A stretch of 10,795 nucleotides of DNA from M0108 sp049654905 (GCA_049654905.1 JBASIS010000091.1:1-10795), one strand, 5' to 3'. Positions 1-6,541 are shown, counted from the stretch's first letter. Notes: generated by a model not told the origin, from the sequence alone. Numbers and translations: made by a program.

Positions 1-571
1 GCAGACAACCCACCCAGAAGGGCCAGGCCGCCAGAATTTTCCGGGTCAGATTGCGGGTTATCTCCCCCGGCTCCACCGCCGCCCAGACGGCGCCGCTCTC
101 CGCCACTAGGGGCACCCGCACCAGAGCGAAGGGTTCGATATCCAGCCGGGCCAGGCCCTCTTCGGCCCAGCCATCCGCCAGTAACTCCGGCGTCACCCGG
201 GCCACCAGGTCGTCCACCTGACTGGCGCCGATGCCGGAATGATAGAGCCTCCGGCCATCGGACCCGGTGACCACGAACAACCGCAGCTCGGAGAGACTCC
301 CCAACCGCGTTTCCAGATAAGGCTCCACCCCGGGCAATTCGGTCAGGGGCACGCCATAACCGATGGCGCGGTCGAGGTCGGCGGCGATGGAGCGCGCGGC
401 GGCGGTGGCTCCCGCGACACTCACCCGGGTCAGGGTCTCGCGGGTTTCACCAAAGCCCAGGAGCGAAACCACGGCCAGGGCCACCAGGGCCAGCAACACC
501 GCCAGGAAGGGCAAGAGATAGGCCCCGCCCGGCTTGATACGGGGGACCAGGGGCTGTACCTGGGGCTTCAC
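1..571 (-). CDS. Two-TM sensor-domain protein, 3' end missing (third free-standing sensor of the operon)
   Basis: This reading frame has no stop from its start to the left window edge, giving about 190 residues. I prefer the GTG at 571-569; an in-frame GTG at 580-578 is an alternative, and neither has a strong Shine-Dalgarno. A hydrophobic segment (residues about 19-39) is followed by a helix rich in Ala and Arg, then the motif YGVPLTELPG (72-81), a probable PAS/Cache-like strand pair (LRLFVVTGSDGRRLY), a further mixed region, and the beginning of a second TM at the very edge. This is the same plan as three other proteins in the operon, so I infer an extracytoplasmic ligand-sensing domain. 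Any cytoplasmic output domain lies outside the window. The frame is also the same as that of the upstream gene, separated only by its TGA stop. The exact ligand and output are unknown. Confidence 0.72.
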   Translation of the reverse strand, partial: MKPQVQPLVPRIKPGGAYLLPFLAVLLALVALAVVSLLGFGETRETLTRVSVAGATAAARSIAADLDRAIGYGVPLTELPGVEPYLETRLGSLSELRLFVVTGSDGRRLYHSGIGASQVDDLVARVTPELLADGWAEEGLARLDIEPFALVRVPLVAESGAVWAAVEPGEITRNLTRKILAAWPFWVGCL

Positions 572-589
572 GATGACCACCCGCCCGCT

Positions 590-1360
590 TCACGCCATTT
601 CATCAAGTCGCACCAGTTCTTCCTCAACCTCCGCCATCCGGTGATGGCGATCCGCCGTGGCGGTGGCAAAATCGGCCAGGGGCAAACCCAGGCCGCCGCA
701 CACCCCGATGGCCGCCACTCCCTCCTCCGGGCTCCGTCCCAGCCCCGCCAGGGCCGCCGCCGTCAAAGCCAGCCGTCGATTCAGGCGGTGGGCCAGCCCA
801 TAACCCAGCGCCACCGCCAGGAGGCACAGGATTCCCAGCGTGGGGGCCGCCCGCACAATCAGGGACAGGGCAAAATCCACCCCTCCCTCGCGGGAAGAGC
901 CAGCGGACAGACGGACCAGCGAGATACCCGCGACGGTGCCGTAATCATTGTTCACCGGCACCCAGAAAATTTCGTCGTCGCCATCGACCCGCCGGCCACC
1001 GCCCGCCCCCAGCCCCGTCTTATCCAGGAGCCGTTCGCCAATTTCCACCGGATTGGTGGAAAACAGCACCCACCCCTGGTCATCCAGCACCGCTACCGCG
1101 CGCAAACCGGTAATTTTCCGGCGCGCGGCCTCCAGGAGCGGGTCCACCTCCGGCAGTTGGGCCAGGGGCAGACCCAGGCTCAACCGCATCTCCAGGGCGG
1201 AGGTCAGATCCTGCAGTACCAGGTGCGCGTGTGCCTCGAGGGCGGCATCGCGTCGCTCCGTGTGATCGTGGGTCCAGAAACCAATGGCCGCCAGCCAGGC
1301 GAACAGGACGGTGCCGACCAAGGCGATGATGAAGCGGGCGGTAATCCCCAGGGATGGCAT
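590..1360 (-). CDS. Two-TM sensor protein with HAMP-like tail but no output domain
   Basis: The 256-residue product has TM1 at about residues 10-28, an extracytoplasmic domain of about 140 residues, TM2 at about 171-190, and a cytoplasmic tail of about 65 residues. The sensor contains LGLPLAQLPE (62-71), then strands around LRAVAVLDDQGWVLFS, matching the plan of its operon neighbours. The tail (RLNRRLALTAAALAGL, then GLGLPLADF... and a Glu/Arg-rich helix) resembles a degenerate HAMP domain followed by a short coiled coil. The protein then ends where a kinase, cyclase or methyl-accepting domain would normally begin. The start is the ATG at 1360-1358, overlapping the TGA of the preceding GNAT gene by one base (TGATG), with an AAGGTGAG Shine-Dalgarno six bases upstream. 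I infer a membrane receptor subunit that signals through a partner. The family is not recognised at gene-name level. Confidence 0.82.
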   Translation of the reverse strand: MPSLGITARFIIALVGTVLFAWLAAIGFWTHDHTERRDAALEAHAHLVLQDLTSALEMRLSLGLPLAQLPEVDPLLEAARRKITGLRAVAVLDDQGWVLFSTNPVEIGERLLDKTGLGAGGGRRVDGDDEIFWVPVNNDYGTVAGISLVRLSAGSSREGGVDFALSLIVRAAPTLGILCLLAVALGYGLAHRLNRRLALTAAALAGLGRSPEEGVAAIGVCGGLGLPLADFATATADRHHRMAEVEEELVRLDEMA

Positions 1361-2118
1361 CAGGACTCACCTTCCTCGCGCAACGGCCGGGCCAACTCGG
1401 CCTGGATACCCCCCGGCTGGCGGAGCCGGCGCCACAACCAGTAACCCCCGTCGAAGAGCGCCATCTGGTCCGCCAGCAGGGCCAGCGGAATTACCTGGAA
1501 AGTCCGGGGGTCCGGCAGGTACGCGGGGGTCGCCAGGTCGCGATGGAGCACCAGGCGCAGCAGCCCCTGCTCCACCCGCGCCAGTTTTTTGCCACGCAGG
1601 CCATGGGCCACCAGATGCCCCCAGCTTTGATGGTTGCCCGGCCAAACGGAGGACACCGCATGGCGCCGCCCCAGCGCGCTGGCCAGGTCCAGCCGCCACT
1701 CCACCAGGGCATGATGCAGGCCATGATTTTGCCAATCGGCCCGCACCATGGCCGAGGCGAGATAGGCGACGAGATGCCTCTGGTCTGCCGGCAGGTCCAG
1801 CAGGTCGGCGCGGCTGGACTCCCCCGGTCGTGGCAGGGTCAGGGCGGCATAGCCGATCAGCACCCTGGCGGGGTCGAACAGGCCGGCGATGACACCCTTC
1901 TCCCCCGGCCCCGCCTCCCCCAGATGGCTCGCCGGGAAATCGGGACTTTCCGCCTCCAGCCGATAGCAGTTGGGATCGGCAAGCTGCCGAGTGACCACTT
2001 CCAGCCGCAGCCCGGCCAGGACCTCGGCGTCGGCGCTAGAGAGCAGGCGCCCGCTCACCCCCGCCGGCAGAAAGGCCGCCAGGCGGAAGAGCGCGTCCTG
2101 ATGCAGTTGCCAGCTCAT
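1360..2118 (-). CDS. GNAT-family N-acetyltransferase-like protein
   Basis: This 252-residue soluble protein has no signal peptide or TM. Residues about 125-138 (VRADWQNHGLHHAL) fit GNAT motif A, the acetyl-CoA pyrophosphate loop Q/R-x-x-G-x-G/A: Q130 and G133 are present, but the last position is His. A later stretch GNHQSWGHLVAHGLR resembles the N-x-x-S...GF element of motif B. A strand VLIGYAALTL (86-95) fits beta-4 before motif A. The C-terminal portion (about 60 residues) is less clear. The substrate cannot be deduced; possible roles are acetylation of a small molecule handled by the adjacent transporter and SBP, or of a protein. The ATG at 2118 overlaps the upstream stop as ATGA, with GAGG ten bases upstream, indicating translational coupling. 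The GNAT assignment is by motif only and is moderately secure. Confidence 0.75.
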   Translation of the reverse strand: MSWQLHQDALFRLAAFLPAGVSGRLLSSADAEVLAGLRLEVVTRQLADPNCYRLEAESPDFPASHLGEAGPGEKGVIAGLFDPARVLIGYAALTLPRPGESSRADLLDLPADQRHLVAYLASAMVRADWQNHGLHHALVEWRLDLASALGRRHAVSSVWPGNHQSWGHLVAHGLRGKKLARVEQGLLRLVLHRDLATPAYLPDPRTFQVIPLALLADQMALFDGGYWLWRRLRQPGGIQAELARPLREEGES

Positions 2119-3140
2119 ACCCCTACCACCTCGGCGAAATTCAATAGACTCAAAGGCGGATAGAAGGACAGGGCCTTGGCCGTGGCCATATTGATCACCA
2201 CCGAAAACCGCCGGAGCGTCTCCACCGGGAGATCGCCGGGGGACCGACCCTCCAGCAGAATCTGCACCGCCTTGACCCCGGTCAGCCGGCCGATGCCATA
2301 AGCGGAACTGGAGAGGGCAAAGAGCGCCTGGTCCGAACGCACGATCAGTTCGGTGACGGAAAAGCTGGGCAGACGCAGGGCCAGGGCCGTTTCGGCTACG
2401 AGCTTGCGATGGGTCGTGGCGATAAAGGTGTCGGGGCCGATGTAGAGCATTTCCGCCCCCTGGTCACGACAGCGGGCGATCATGGCGGGGATATCCGCCG
2501 GATCGGGTTTACCCTCGGTCAGTGGCAGCGGCTGCTCGATCAGCGTCAGGCCGCGCTTACCCCACTCCTGGCGCAGCCCCTCGACCGCCAGGAAGGAATT
2601 GCGCTCCGCGGGATTAAAGACCACCCCCAGGCGCTTGATGGAGCGATAAGCCAGAATCGTGTTCACCTGGGCGACGATCGGGGCGATGTGGATGGTACCG
2701 CTGACATTACTCCCCGGCCGATCCAGATTAGGCACTATCCGGGCGTCGAGGGGGGCGGCGACATAGGTGAAGAGGACGGGTATATCGCGGATATAACGCT
2801 CTGGCTCGGGATCGTCCCAGGCCCCGACCACGCCCCGGGTCTGGGGGGTACCCCAGGTGTAAATAAGATCGGGGCGGGTGGCCCGCAGCTCCTCGACGAT
2901 GGCGGCGATCCGCGCCGGGTCACCGCCCGCGTCATGGATGGTGTATTCGGCCCGCAGCCCGCGCCGGGCGAGGTAGTCCTTGAAACCCGCCTCGTTGGCC
3001 CCTTCCCCGCGGCCCAGCACCATGTGAATGCGGAAGGTACGCTCGGGGGTGGCGGCCAGGACCGGCAAACCGCCCGTCAGCAGCGTCACGCCGGCCGCGC
3101 CGCCCCATCGCAGCCACTGGCGGCGGGAAAGAAACATCAT
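2115..3140 (-). CDS. ABC transporter substrate-binding protein, TrpX/ABC_sub_bind type
   Basis: The 341-residue product begins with a Tat-like leader (SRRQWLRW, then a hydrophobic stretch) and a likely cleavage site after Val-Leu-Ala near residue 29, so I infer a periplasmic or lipid-anchored location. The mature part has the two-lobe plan of the ABC_sub_bind (PF04392, TrpX/YtrF-like) family: RPDLIYTWGTPQT and IPVLFTYVAAPL in lobe one, IKRLGVVFNPAERNS at the crossover, and GAEMLYIGPDTF in lobe two. The C-terminal signature includes GVKAVQILLEGRSPGDLPVE and a final INMATAKALSFYP. This family usually binds small ligands such as aromatic amino acids; the ligand here is unknown. The start ATG (3140) overlaps the MFS stop as ATGA and has a GGAG eight bases upstream; a second ATG follows directly. 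No ABC permease or ATPase gene lies nearby, so it may act as a ligand-presenting partner of the sensors. Confidence 0.86.
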   Translation of the reverse strand: MMFLSRRQWLRWGGAAGVTLLTGGLPVLAATPERTFRIHMVLGRGEGANEAGFKDYLARRGLRAEYTIHDAGGDPARIAAIVEELRATRPDLIYTWGTPQTRGVVGAWDDPEPERYIRDIPVLFTYVAAPLDARIVPNLDRPGSNVSGTIHIAPIVAQVNTILAYRSIKRLGVVFNPAERNSFLAVEGLRQEWGKRGLTLIEQPLPLTEGKPDPADIPAMIARCRDQGAEMLYIGPDTFIATTHRKLVAETALALRLPSFSVTELIVRSDQALFALSSSAYGIGRLTGVKAVQILLEGRSPGDLPVETLRRFSVVINMATAKALSFYPPLSLLNFAEVVGV

Positions 3141-4996
3141 GAACGCATCTCCGAACGGGCGGTCGCGGGCGGGGCCCCACGATAAAGCAACCCGAATAAT
3201 AAGGCGCTAACGCCACAGAGCAAACCCATCCCCAGAACCGCCGCATGGTAAGACCAGGCCGCTGCCAGCGCCACCGCCAAGAGGGGCCCCAGGGCACCAC
3301 CCAGCCGCTCCAACATCCGAAACCAGCCAATGGCCGTGATCTCCGCCACCCGCACCCGGGAGGAAATTTGGGTCACCAGGGTCAGTTGGGGGGCGCTGAT
3401 CAGGGCCTGGGCGACACCGAAGAGGGCCAGGGCCAGAGCGGCACTCCACCCCTGGTCCAACAGGGCCATGGGGGCCAGTCCGGCCAGGGTCGCCAGGCCA
3501 CCCACGATAATAAACCCCCGTCGGACCTGCCAACGGTCGGAGAGGGTAGCGGCCAGGGGCGAGATGATAATGAAGGCCAGAAAATACAGCATCTGGACCC
3601 GGCCTATTTCCGCCTTGTCCGCCCCGCTGTCCGCCAGCAGGAGCGGGGTCAGGAAGAATAGCACGCTCGTGGCCGCAATCTTGGTCGGAATGGCGGACAG
3701 GGTCATGAGGGCGGCGAAGGGCCCATCCCCCGCCAGTTTGGCAATCGCGGGGCGGTTGGCATGACTCCCGACGTGGGGAGCGGAAAACCCTTCCGCCGCG
3801 AGTCGCGGATCGCGCCCGAAGAGCAGGACCAGCGCGACGGCGGCGGCCAGCGCCGCGCAGGCCCCCACCAGGAGGGTGGCGGAGGCCCCCACCTGATCGG
3901 CGATGATGCCACCGGCGACCGGGCCGCATACCCCGGCGGCCAGGAGGGCGCCGATAAAGAGTGCCAGGCCGCTCGCGCGATTTTTCCCCGTCGTATGGTC
4001 GACGACTACCCCCTGGGCGGTAATCAAGGCCAGGCCATAACCCAAGGCCGTCACGCAGCGCCAGAGCAGAAAGGCCAGCAGATGGTCGGTCAGGGCGGTC
4101 ATGGTCAGCCCCAGCGCCGAGAGCCCCGCCGCGACGATAAAGGCGGACCGGCGCCCCACCCGTCCGGAAAATCGCGCCCCCGTGGGCTGGGACAGCGCCC
4201 AGACCAGCATGAAGAGGGTAATGGGCAGGCTGACCGCCAGATCGACGGGCAGCCAGGGGGCGGTGGGGGCCAGGTGTTGGGCATAGGCCGGCATGAAAGG
4301 CCGCGACAGTTCTTCCGACAGGCAAAACAGGAAAACCGGCAGCCGCAGGAAGACCAGGTTGACCGGCGGCCGGGGCGAGGCCCCGCCTGGTTTCCCGAGA
4401 TTCCGGCGCTTGACCCTGGCCATGGACAGATTGACGACCAGCAACAGCACTTCGAAGGTCACCAGCACCGAGACCAGGATCACGGATGCCACCTCCAGCA
4501 TCAGATCGAAGGAGGCCCGGGTCAGCCAATTAGGATCCAGCGAGAACCGCAGGTACGCCTGGGTCAGGCCATGACCGATCAGGGGTTCGACGATTTCGTA
4601 ATCCCCGGTGGCCGTCCCGCCCCCCGGCCCGGCCAAGCGGCTGGGCGGGGTGCCATAGGCCGCCAGGACCTGGCCCTGAAGATCCTCCACCCGGACGTAG
4701 GCAATATCGGCATGGACCCGTACCTCGCGCTCCAGGGCCTCGGCCAACTCGGGCAATTCCGGGAGCGGTATGTCGTAATCCAGCGCCCGATTGATTTGCC
4801 GGGACAGGATCTCGGCCACCCCCGCCGCCTTCAGCCGCAGTTCGGGATACAGCACCCGCTCGAAACGGTGCAAGGCCAGCCAGGACGCCAGCAGGGACAG
4901 GACGAGGAGCACCGCCACCGCGATCGCCGTCAGGCGAAAGACCAGCGTCCGGATCGGGTCGCGATTTCTGGCCGGATGTTCGGTTGTCACGGCCAT
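3137..4996 (-). CDS. Fusion of an extracytoplasmic sensor domain with an MFS transporter
   Basis: The 619-residue product has two parts. Residues 1-195 are TM1 (about 19-42), an extracytoplasmic domain with YDIPLPELPE (74-83) and IAYVRVEDLQGQVLAAY (about 98-114), and TM2 (about 168-190), followed by a basic linker (ARVKRRN). Residues about 213-610 are a complete-looking 12-TM major facilitator, with motif A GARFSGRVGRRS (273-284) between MFS helices 2 and 3, and a first helix containing LSEELSRPFMPAY. MFS proteins are normally about 400 residues; the extra 200 is the sensor. I infer transport gated by, or reporting on, a ligand sensed outside the membrane; the direction and substrate are unknown. 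The start ATG lies one base after the TGA of the preceding sensor gene and has only a weak Shine-Dalgarno, suggesting coupling. Confidence 0.88.
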   Translation of the reverse strand: MAVTTEHPARNRDPIRTLVFRLTAIAVAVLLVLSLLASWLALHRFERVLYPELRLKAAGVAEILSRQINRALDYDIPLPELPELAEALEREVRVHADIAYVRVEDLQGQVLAAYGTPPSRLAGPGGGTATGDYEIVEPLIGHGLTQAYLRFSLDPNWLTRASFDLMLEVASVILVSVLVTFEVLLLVVNLSMARVKRRNLGKPGGASPRPPVNLVFLRLPVFLFCLSEELSRPFMPAYAQHLAPTAPWLPVDLAVSLPITLFMLVWALSQPTGARFSGRVGRRSAFIVAAGLSALGLTMTALTDHLLAFLLWRCVTALGYGLALITAQGVVVDHTTGKNRASGLALFIGALLAAGVCGPVAGGIIADQVGASATLLVGACAALAAAVALVLLFGRDPRLAAEGFSAPHVGSHANRPAIAKLAGDGPFAALMTLSAIPTKIAATSVLFFLTPLLLADSGADKAEIGRVQMLYFLAFIIISPLAATLSDRWQVRRGFIIVGGLATLAGLAPMALLDQGWSAALALALFGVAQALISAPQLTLVTQISSRVRVAEITAIGWFRMLERLGGALGPLLAVALAAAWSYHAAVLGMGLLCGVSALLFGLLYRGAPPATARSEMRS

Positions 4997-4997
4997 T

Positions 4998-5702
4998 TCA
5001 GGTTTGGTTTCCCGTCTTTTCGCGCGCCAGGCGCAACCTCAGCCGCCCCTCGCCCGGCTTAAGGGGCGCGCCATGATATTGATGTCTGTGGTCAGGACCG
5101 CCGTCAGCCCCTCCAGACAGCCGCACGGTCAGGAACACCGCCAGCAGGGTCAGTAGCAGGGCGACGACCATCACCGGCCCCGCGAATGACAGGAGTTCGC
5201 GCCGCACCTGTTCAAGAGCCTGGTGCTGCGCGGTCAGATCCGCGTACACCGCCACGTCGCCCACCACCTGACCAAAGCCGTTGCCCAGCCGAGCGGTGAG
5301 CAGCAATTCGTGGTCCTGGATCCGGTGACCAAGCCGACCACCGGCTTCGGCGGTCAACCCCGCCAGATCGGCCCGGGTACCGAGGCGATCGACGGTGGAG
5401 GAAAACAGCACCACGCCCCGGTTATCCAGAATGTCGATATGCAACACATGACTCGTGCTGGCGGCCCGCGGCAAAACCCCGCTCAGATCCTCCAGTTCCG
5501 CCAGCTCCAGACCCAAGGCCAGCCCCGTCTCGACCTGACGCCGCACCTCCTCGGCCACCAGCCCCAGCCGGGCCACCGTGACGTCCAGCAGGCGCTGATC
5601 AAATTTCAGAAAGGCCAGCAGCAAGGCCAGAGCGATCGCCAGCGCCACGGTGGCCGCTATGACCCCTCCAACCCGTACGACCAGGGCACGGCCGTCGATC
5701 AT
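4998..5702 (-). CDS. Two-TM sensor-domain protein, first gene of the sensor/MFS operon
   Basis: From the ATG at 5702-5700 the product is 234 residues: TM1 about 14-32, an extracytoplasmic domain with LGLELAELED (63-72) and VLHIDILDNRGVVLFSS, and TM2 about 178-200, followed by a short tail. It matches the sensor plan of the downstream genes. The open frame extends back to 5834, but the extension is Arg/Lys/Cys-rich, not hydrophobic, and looks non-coding, so I start at 5702. No Shine-Dalgarno precedes this ATG; a short upstream ORF ending on it (ATGA) may supply coupling. The tail after about residue 201 looks unlike protein in this genome (low G/C at third positions, His-rich). The +1 frame from about 5108 down to a TGA at 5039 is better coding sequence, so a one-base indel in the G run at 5108-5111 (minus strand) is possible. 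No output domain is seen in either frame. Confidence 0.75.
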   Translation of the reverse strand: MIDGRALVVRVGGVIAATVALAIALALLLAFLKFDQRLLDVTVARLGLVAEEVRRQVETGLALGLELAELEDLSGVLPRAASTSHVLHIDILDNRGVVLFSSTVDRLGTRADLAGLTAEAGGRLGHRIQDHELLLTARLGNGFGQVVGDVAVYADLTAQHQALEQVRRELLSFAGPVMVVALLLTLLAVFLTVRLSGGADGGPDHRHQYHGAPLKPGEGRLRLRLAREKTGNQT

Positions 5703-5752
5703 GAGGAGGCTAACAACCCACCCCTGATTACCCCGTGACCCGAGAGCCTCAT
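5699..5752 (-). other. Possible 17-codon leader ORF coupled to the first sensor gene
   Basis: An ATG at 5752-5750 opens a 17-codon frame (MRLSGHGVIRGGLLASS) whose TGA overlaps the ATG of the sensor gene at 5702 as ATGA, the same junction used twice downstream in this operon. It is preceded by AAAGGGG nine bases upstream, whereas the sensor ATG has no Shine-Dalgarno of its own. The peptide has no attenuator-like codon run. This is suggestive of translational coupling only; short ORFs of this size arise by chance. Confidence 0.25.
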
Positions 5753-5871
5753 ACGCCCTGACCCCTTTGAAAAGATAACAAAACCACCGGCATTTGAATT
5801 TCCCGGGCCGGGTGGCGGCGGGTGGGCCTATCACGAGCGGTTACCAGCCCGTAAAATCACCCGCGCGGGAG

Positions 5872-5901
5872 TTGCATAAAGAGCCAGGGGACCACTAGCA
5901 T
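5872..5901 (+). promoter_or_regulatory. Weak sigma70-like promoter candidate for the SCP2-like gene
   Basis: TTGCAT at 5872-5877 and TAGCAT at 5896-5901 are separated by 18 bases and match the consensus at 3/6 and 4/6 positions. They lie about 80 bases upstream of the ATG at 5980. TATCAT at 5911-5916 is an alternative -10 but has no matching -35. The call is weak. Confidence 0.2.
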
Positions 5902-5965
5902 AGCCAACCTTATCATAACAATCCCAACAAGAAGGGGCGACCACCCGGGTCCGCCCACCACCCCC

Positions 5966-5972
5966 AAGAGGA
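5966..5972 (+). promoter_or_regulatory. Ribosome binding site of the SCP2-like gene
   Basis: AAGAGGA lies seven bases before the ATG at 5980, supporting that start over any internal methionine. Confidence 0.65.
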
Positions 5973-5979
5973 CGACCAC

Positions 5980-6498
5980 ATGATCCGTTACGCCACGCTC
6001 ACCCTACCCTTACTGGCCATGGGCATCTCGGCCCAAGCCCAAGCCGCCACCTTCATGGATGCCGACTGGGCCACTGCGGCCTGCGAGGCCTGGAACAAGG
6101 CCCCCGAACTCACCAAGGGGCTGGCGGGCTCCGCCTGGGCCGCCAATAACGCTGGTCGCGGCTACAAGGTCATTCAGCTCTATCGCACCAAGTGCGGCGA
6201 GGCCAGCCGGGTGGAATTGCAGATCAGCGACAAGGATGGCAAGGCCCTCTGCACCTATGGCGGCAAGGTGAAATCCACGGCCCTCAAACCCGACGTGGAT
6301 TACGTCATGAACGCCACGGACGAGGACTGGGTCTGCATGGGCGAGGGCAGCTTCGGCTGCGGGGCCATGGGCGCCATGATGACGGGCAAACTCCAGTTCA
6401 AGGGACCCAAGGGCGAGGCCATGGGCGTCATGGGGCCCTTCGATACCTTCCTGCAGTTGACCGGCAAGGTCCCTGGCGACAAGAAGGCCTGTCCCTGA
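5980..6498 (+). CDS. Exported SCP2 sterol-carrier-like protein
   Basis: The 172-residue product starts with a classical signal peptide (hydrophobic TLTLPLLAMGISAQAQA, cleavage predicted after Ala22 in an A-Q-A site), so the mature protein of about 150 residues should be periplasmic. The region from about 78 to 165 resembles an SCP2 domain: a strand pair VELQISDKDGKALCTYGG, then VDYVMNATDEDWVCMGEG, GAMMTGKLQFKGPKGEAM, and a final helix FDTFLQLTGKV. The mature part has six cysteines (35, 72, 91, 119, 127, 171), an even number that suits disulfides in an oxidising compartment and is unusual for SCP2 domains, which are mostly cytosolic. By family it would bind a lipid or other hydrophobic ligand; the ligand is unknown. 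It is a single-gene unit with a good Shine-Dalgarno, ending at a hairpin shared with the convergent kinase gene. Confidence 0.8.
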   Translation: MIRYATLTLPLLAMGISAQAQAATFMDADWATAACEAWNKAPELTKGLAGSAWAANNAGRGYKVIQLYRTKCGEASRVELQISDKDGKALCTYGGKVKSTALKPDVDYVMNATDEDWVCMGEGSFGCGAMGAMMTGKLQFKGPKGEAMGVMGPFDTFLQLTGKVPGDKKACP

Positions 6499-6518
6499 GT
6501 CAGGGTTCAAAACTAATC

Positions 6519-6541
6519 GCCGCCCCACCCCCCGGGGCGGC
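6519..6541. terminator. Probable bidirectional rho-independent-like terminator
   Basis: GCCGCCCC (6519-6526) and GGGGCGGC (6534-6541) form a perfect 8-bp stem around a 7-base loop, between the stop of the SCP2-like gene and the stop of the convergent kinase gene, whose last base it touches. Read on the minus strand the stem is followed by GATTAGTTTTG, a passable U-rich tract, so it should serve the kinase operon best. On the plus strand no U tract follows, making termination there less certain. Confidence 0.6.

Larger units (their letters stand above)
5703..5979. other. Divergent intergenic region between the sensor operon and the SCP2-like gene
   Basis: These 277 bases separate two divergent genes and must hold both promoters. 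AT-rich patches occur near 5765-5800 and 5896-5925, standing out from the GC-rich background. On the minus strand TATGAT (5/6 match to a -10 box) lies at 5911-5916 read in reverse, but without a convincing -35. I see no strong inverted repeat, RNA gene or long ORF here apart from the short leader ORF near its left end. Confidence 0.4.

Noticed and set aside
239..1444. 401-codon plus-strand open frame across two sensor genes
   Set aside because: Gln/Arg/Pro/His-rich composition typical of an antisense shadow; the minus strand holds coherent membrane proteins with tight start/stop overlaps.
3761..5062. 433-codon plus-strand open frame opposite the MFS fusion
   Set aside because: Gln/Gly/Arg-rich shadow composition, no domain; the minus strand encodes a full MFS.
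5703..5834. N-terminal extension of the first sensor gene back to 5834
   Set aside because: The extra 44 residues are basic and non-hydrophobic before a natural Met-plus-TM start, and no Shine-Dalgarno supports the 5834 start.
6010..6528. 172-codon minus-strand frame opposite the SCP2-like gene
   Set aside because: Same-length antisense shadow with no good start signal; the plus strand has a signal peptide, SCP2-like pattern and Shine-Dalgarno.
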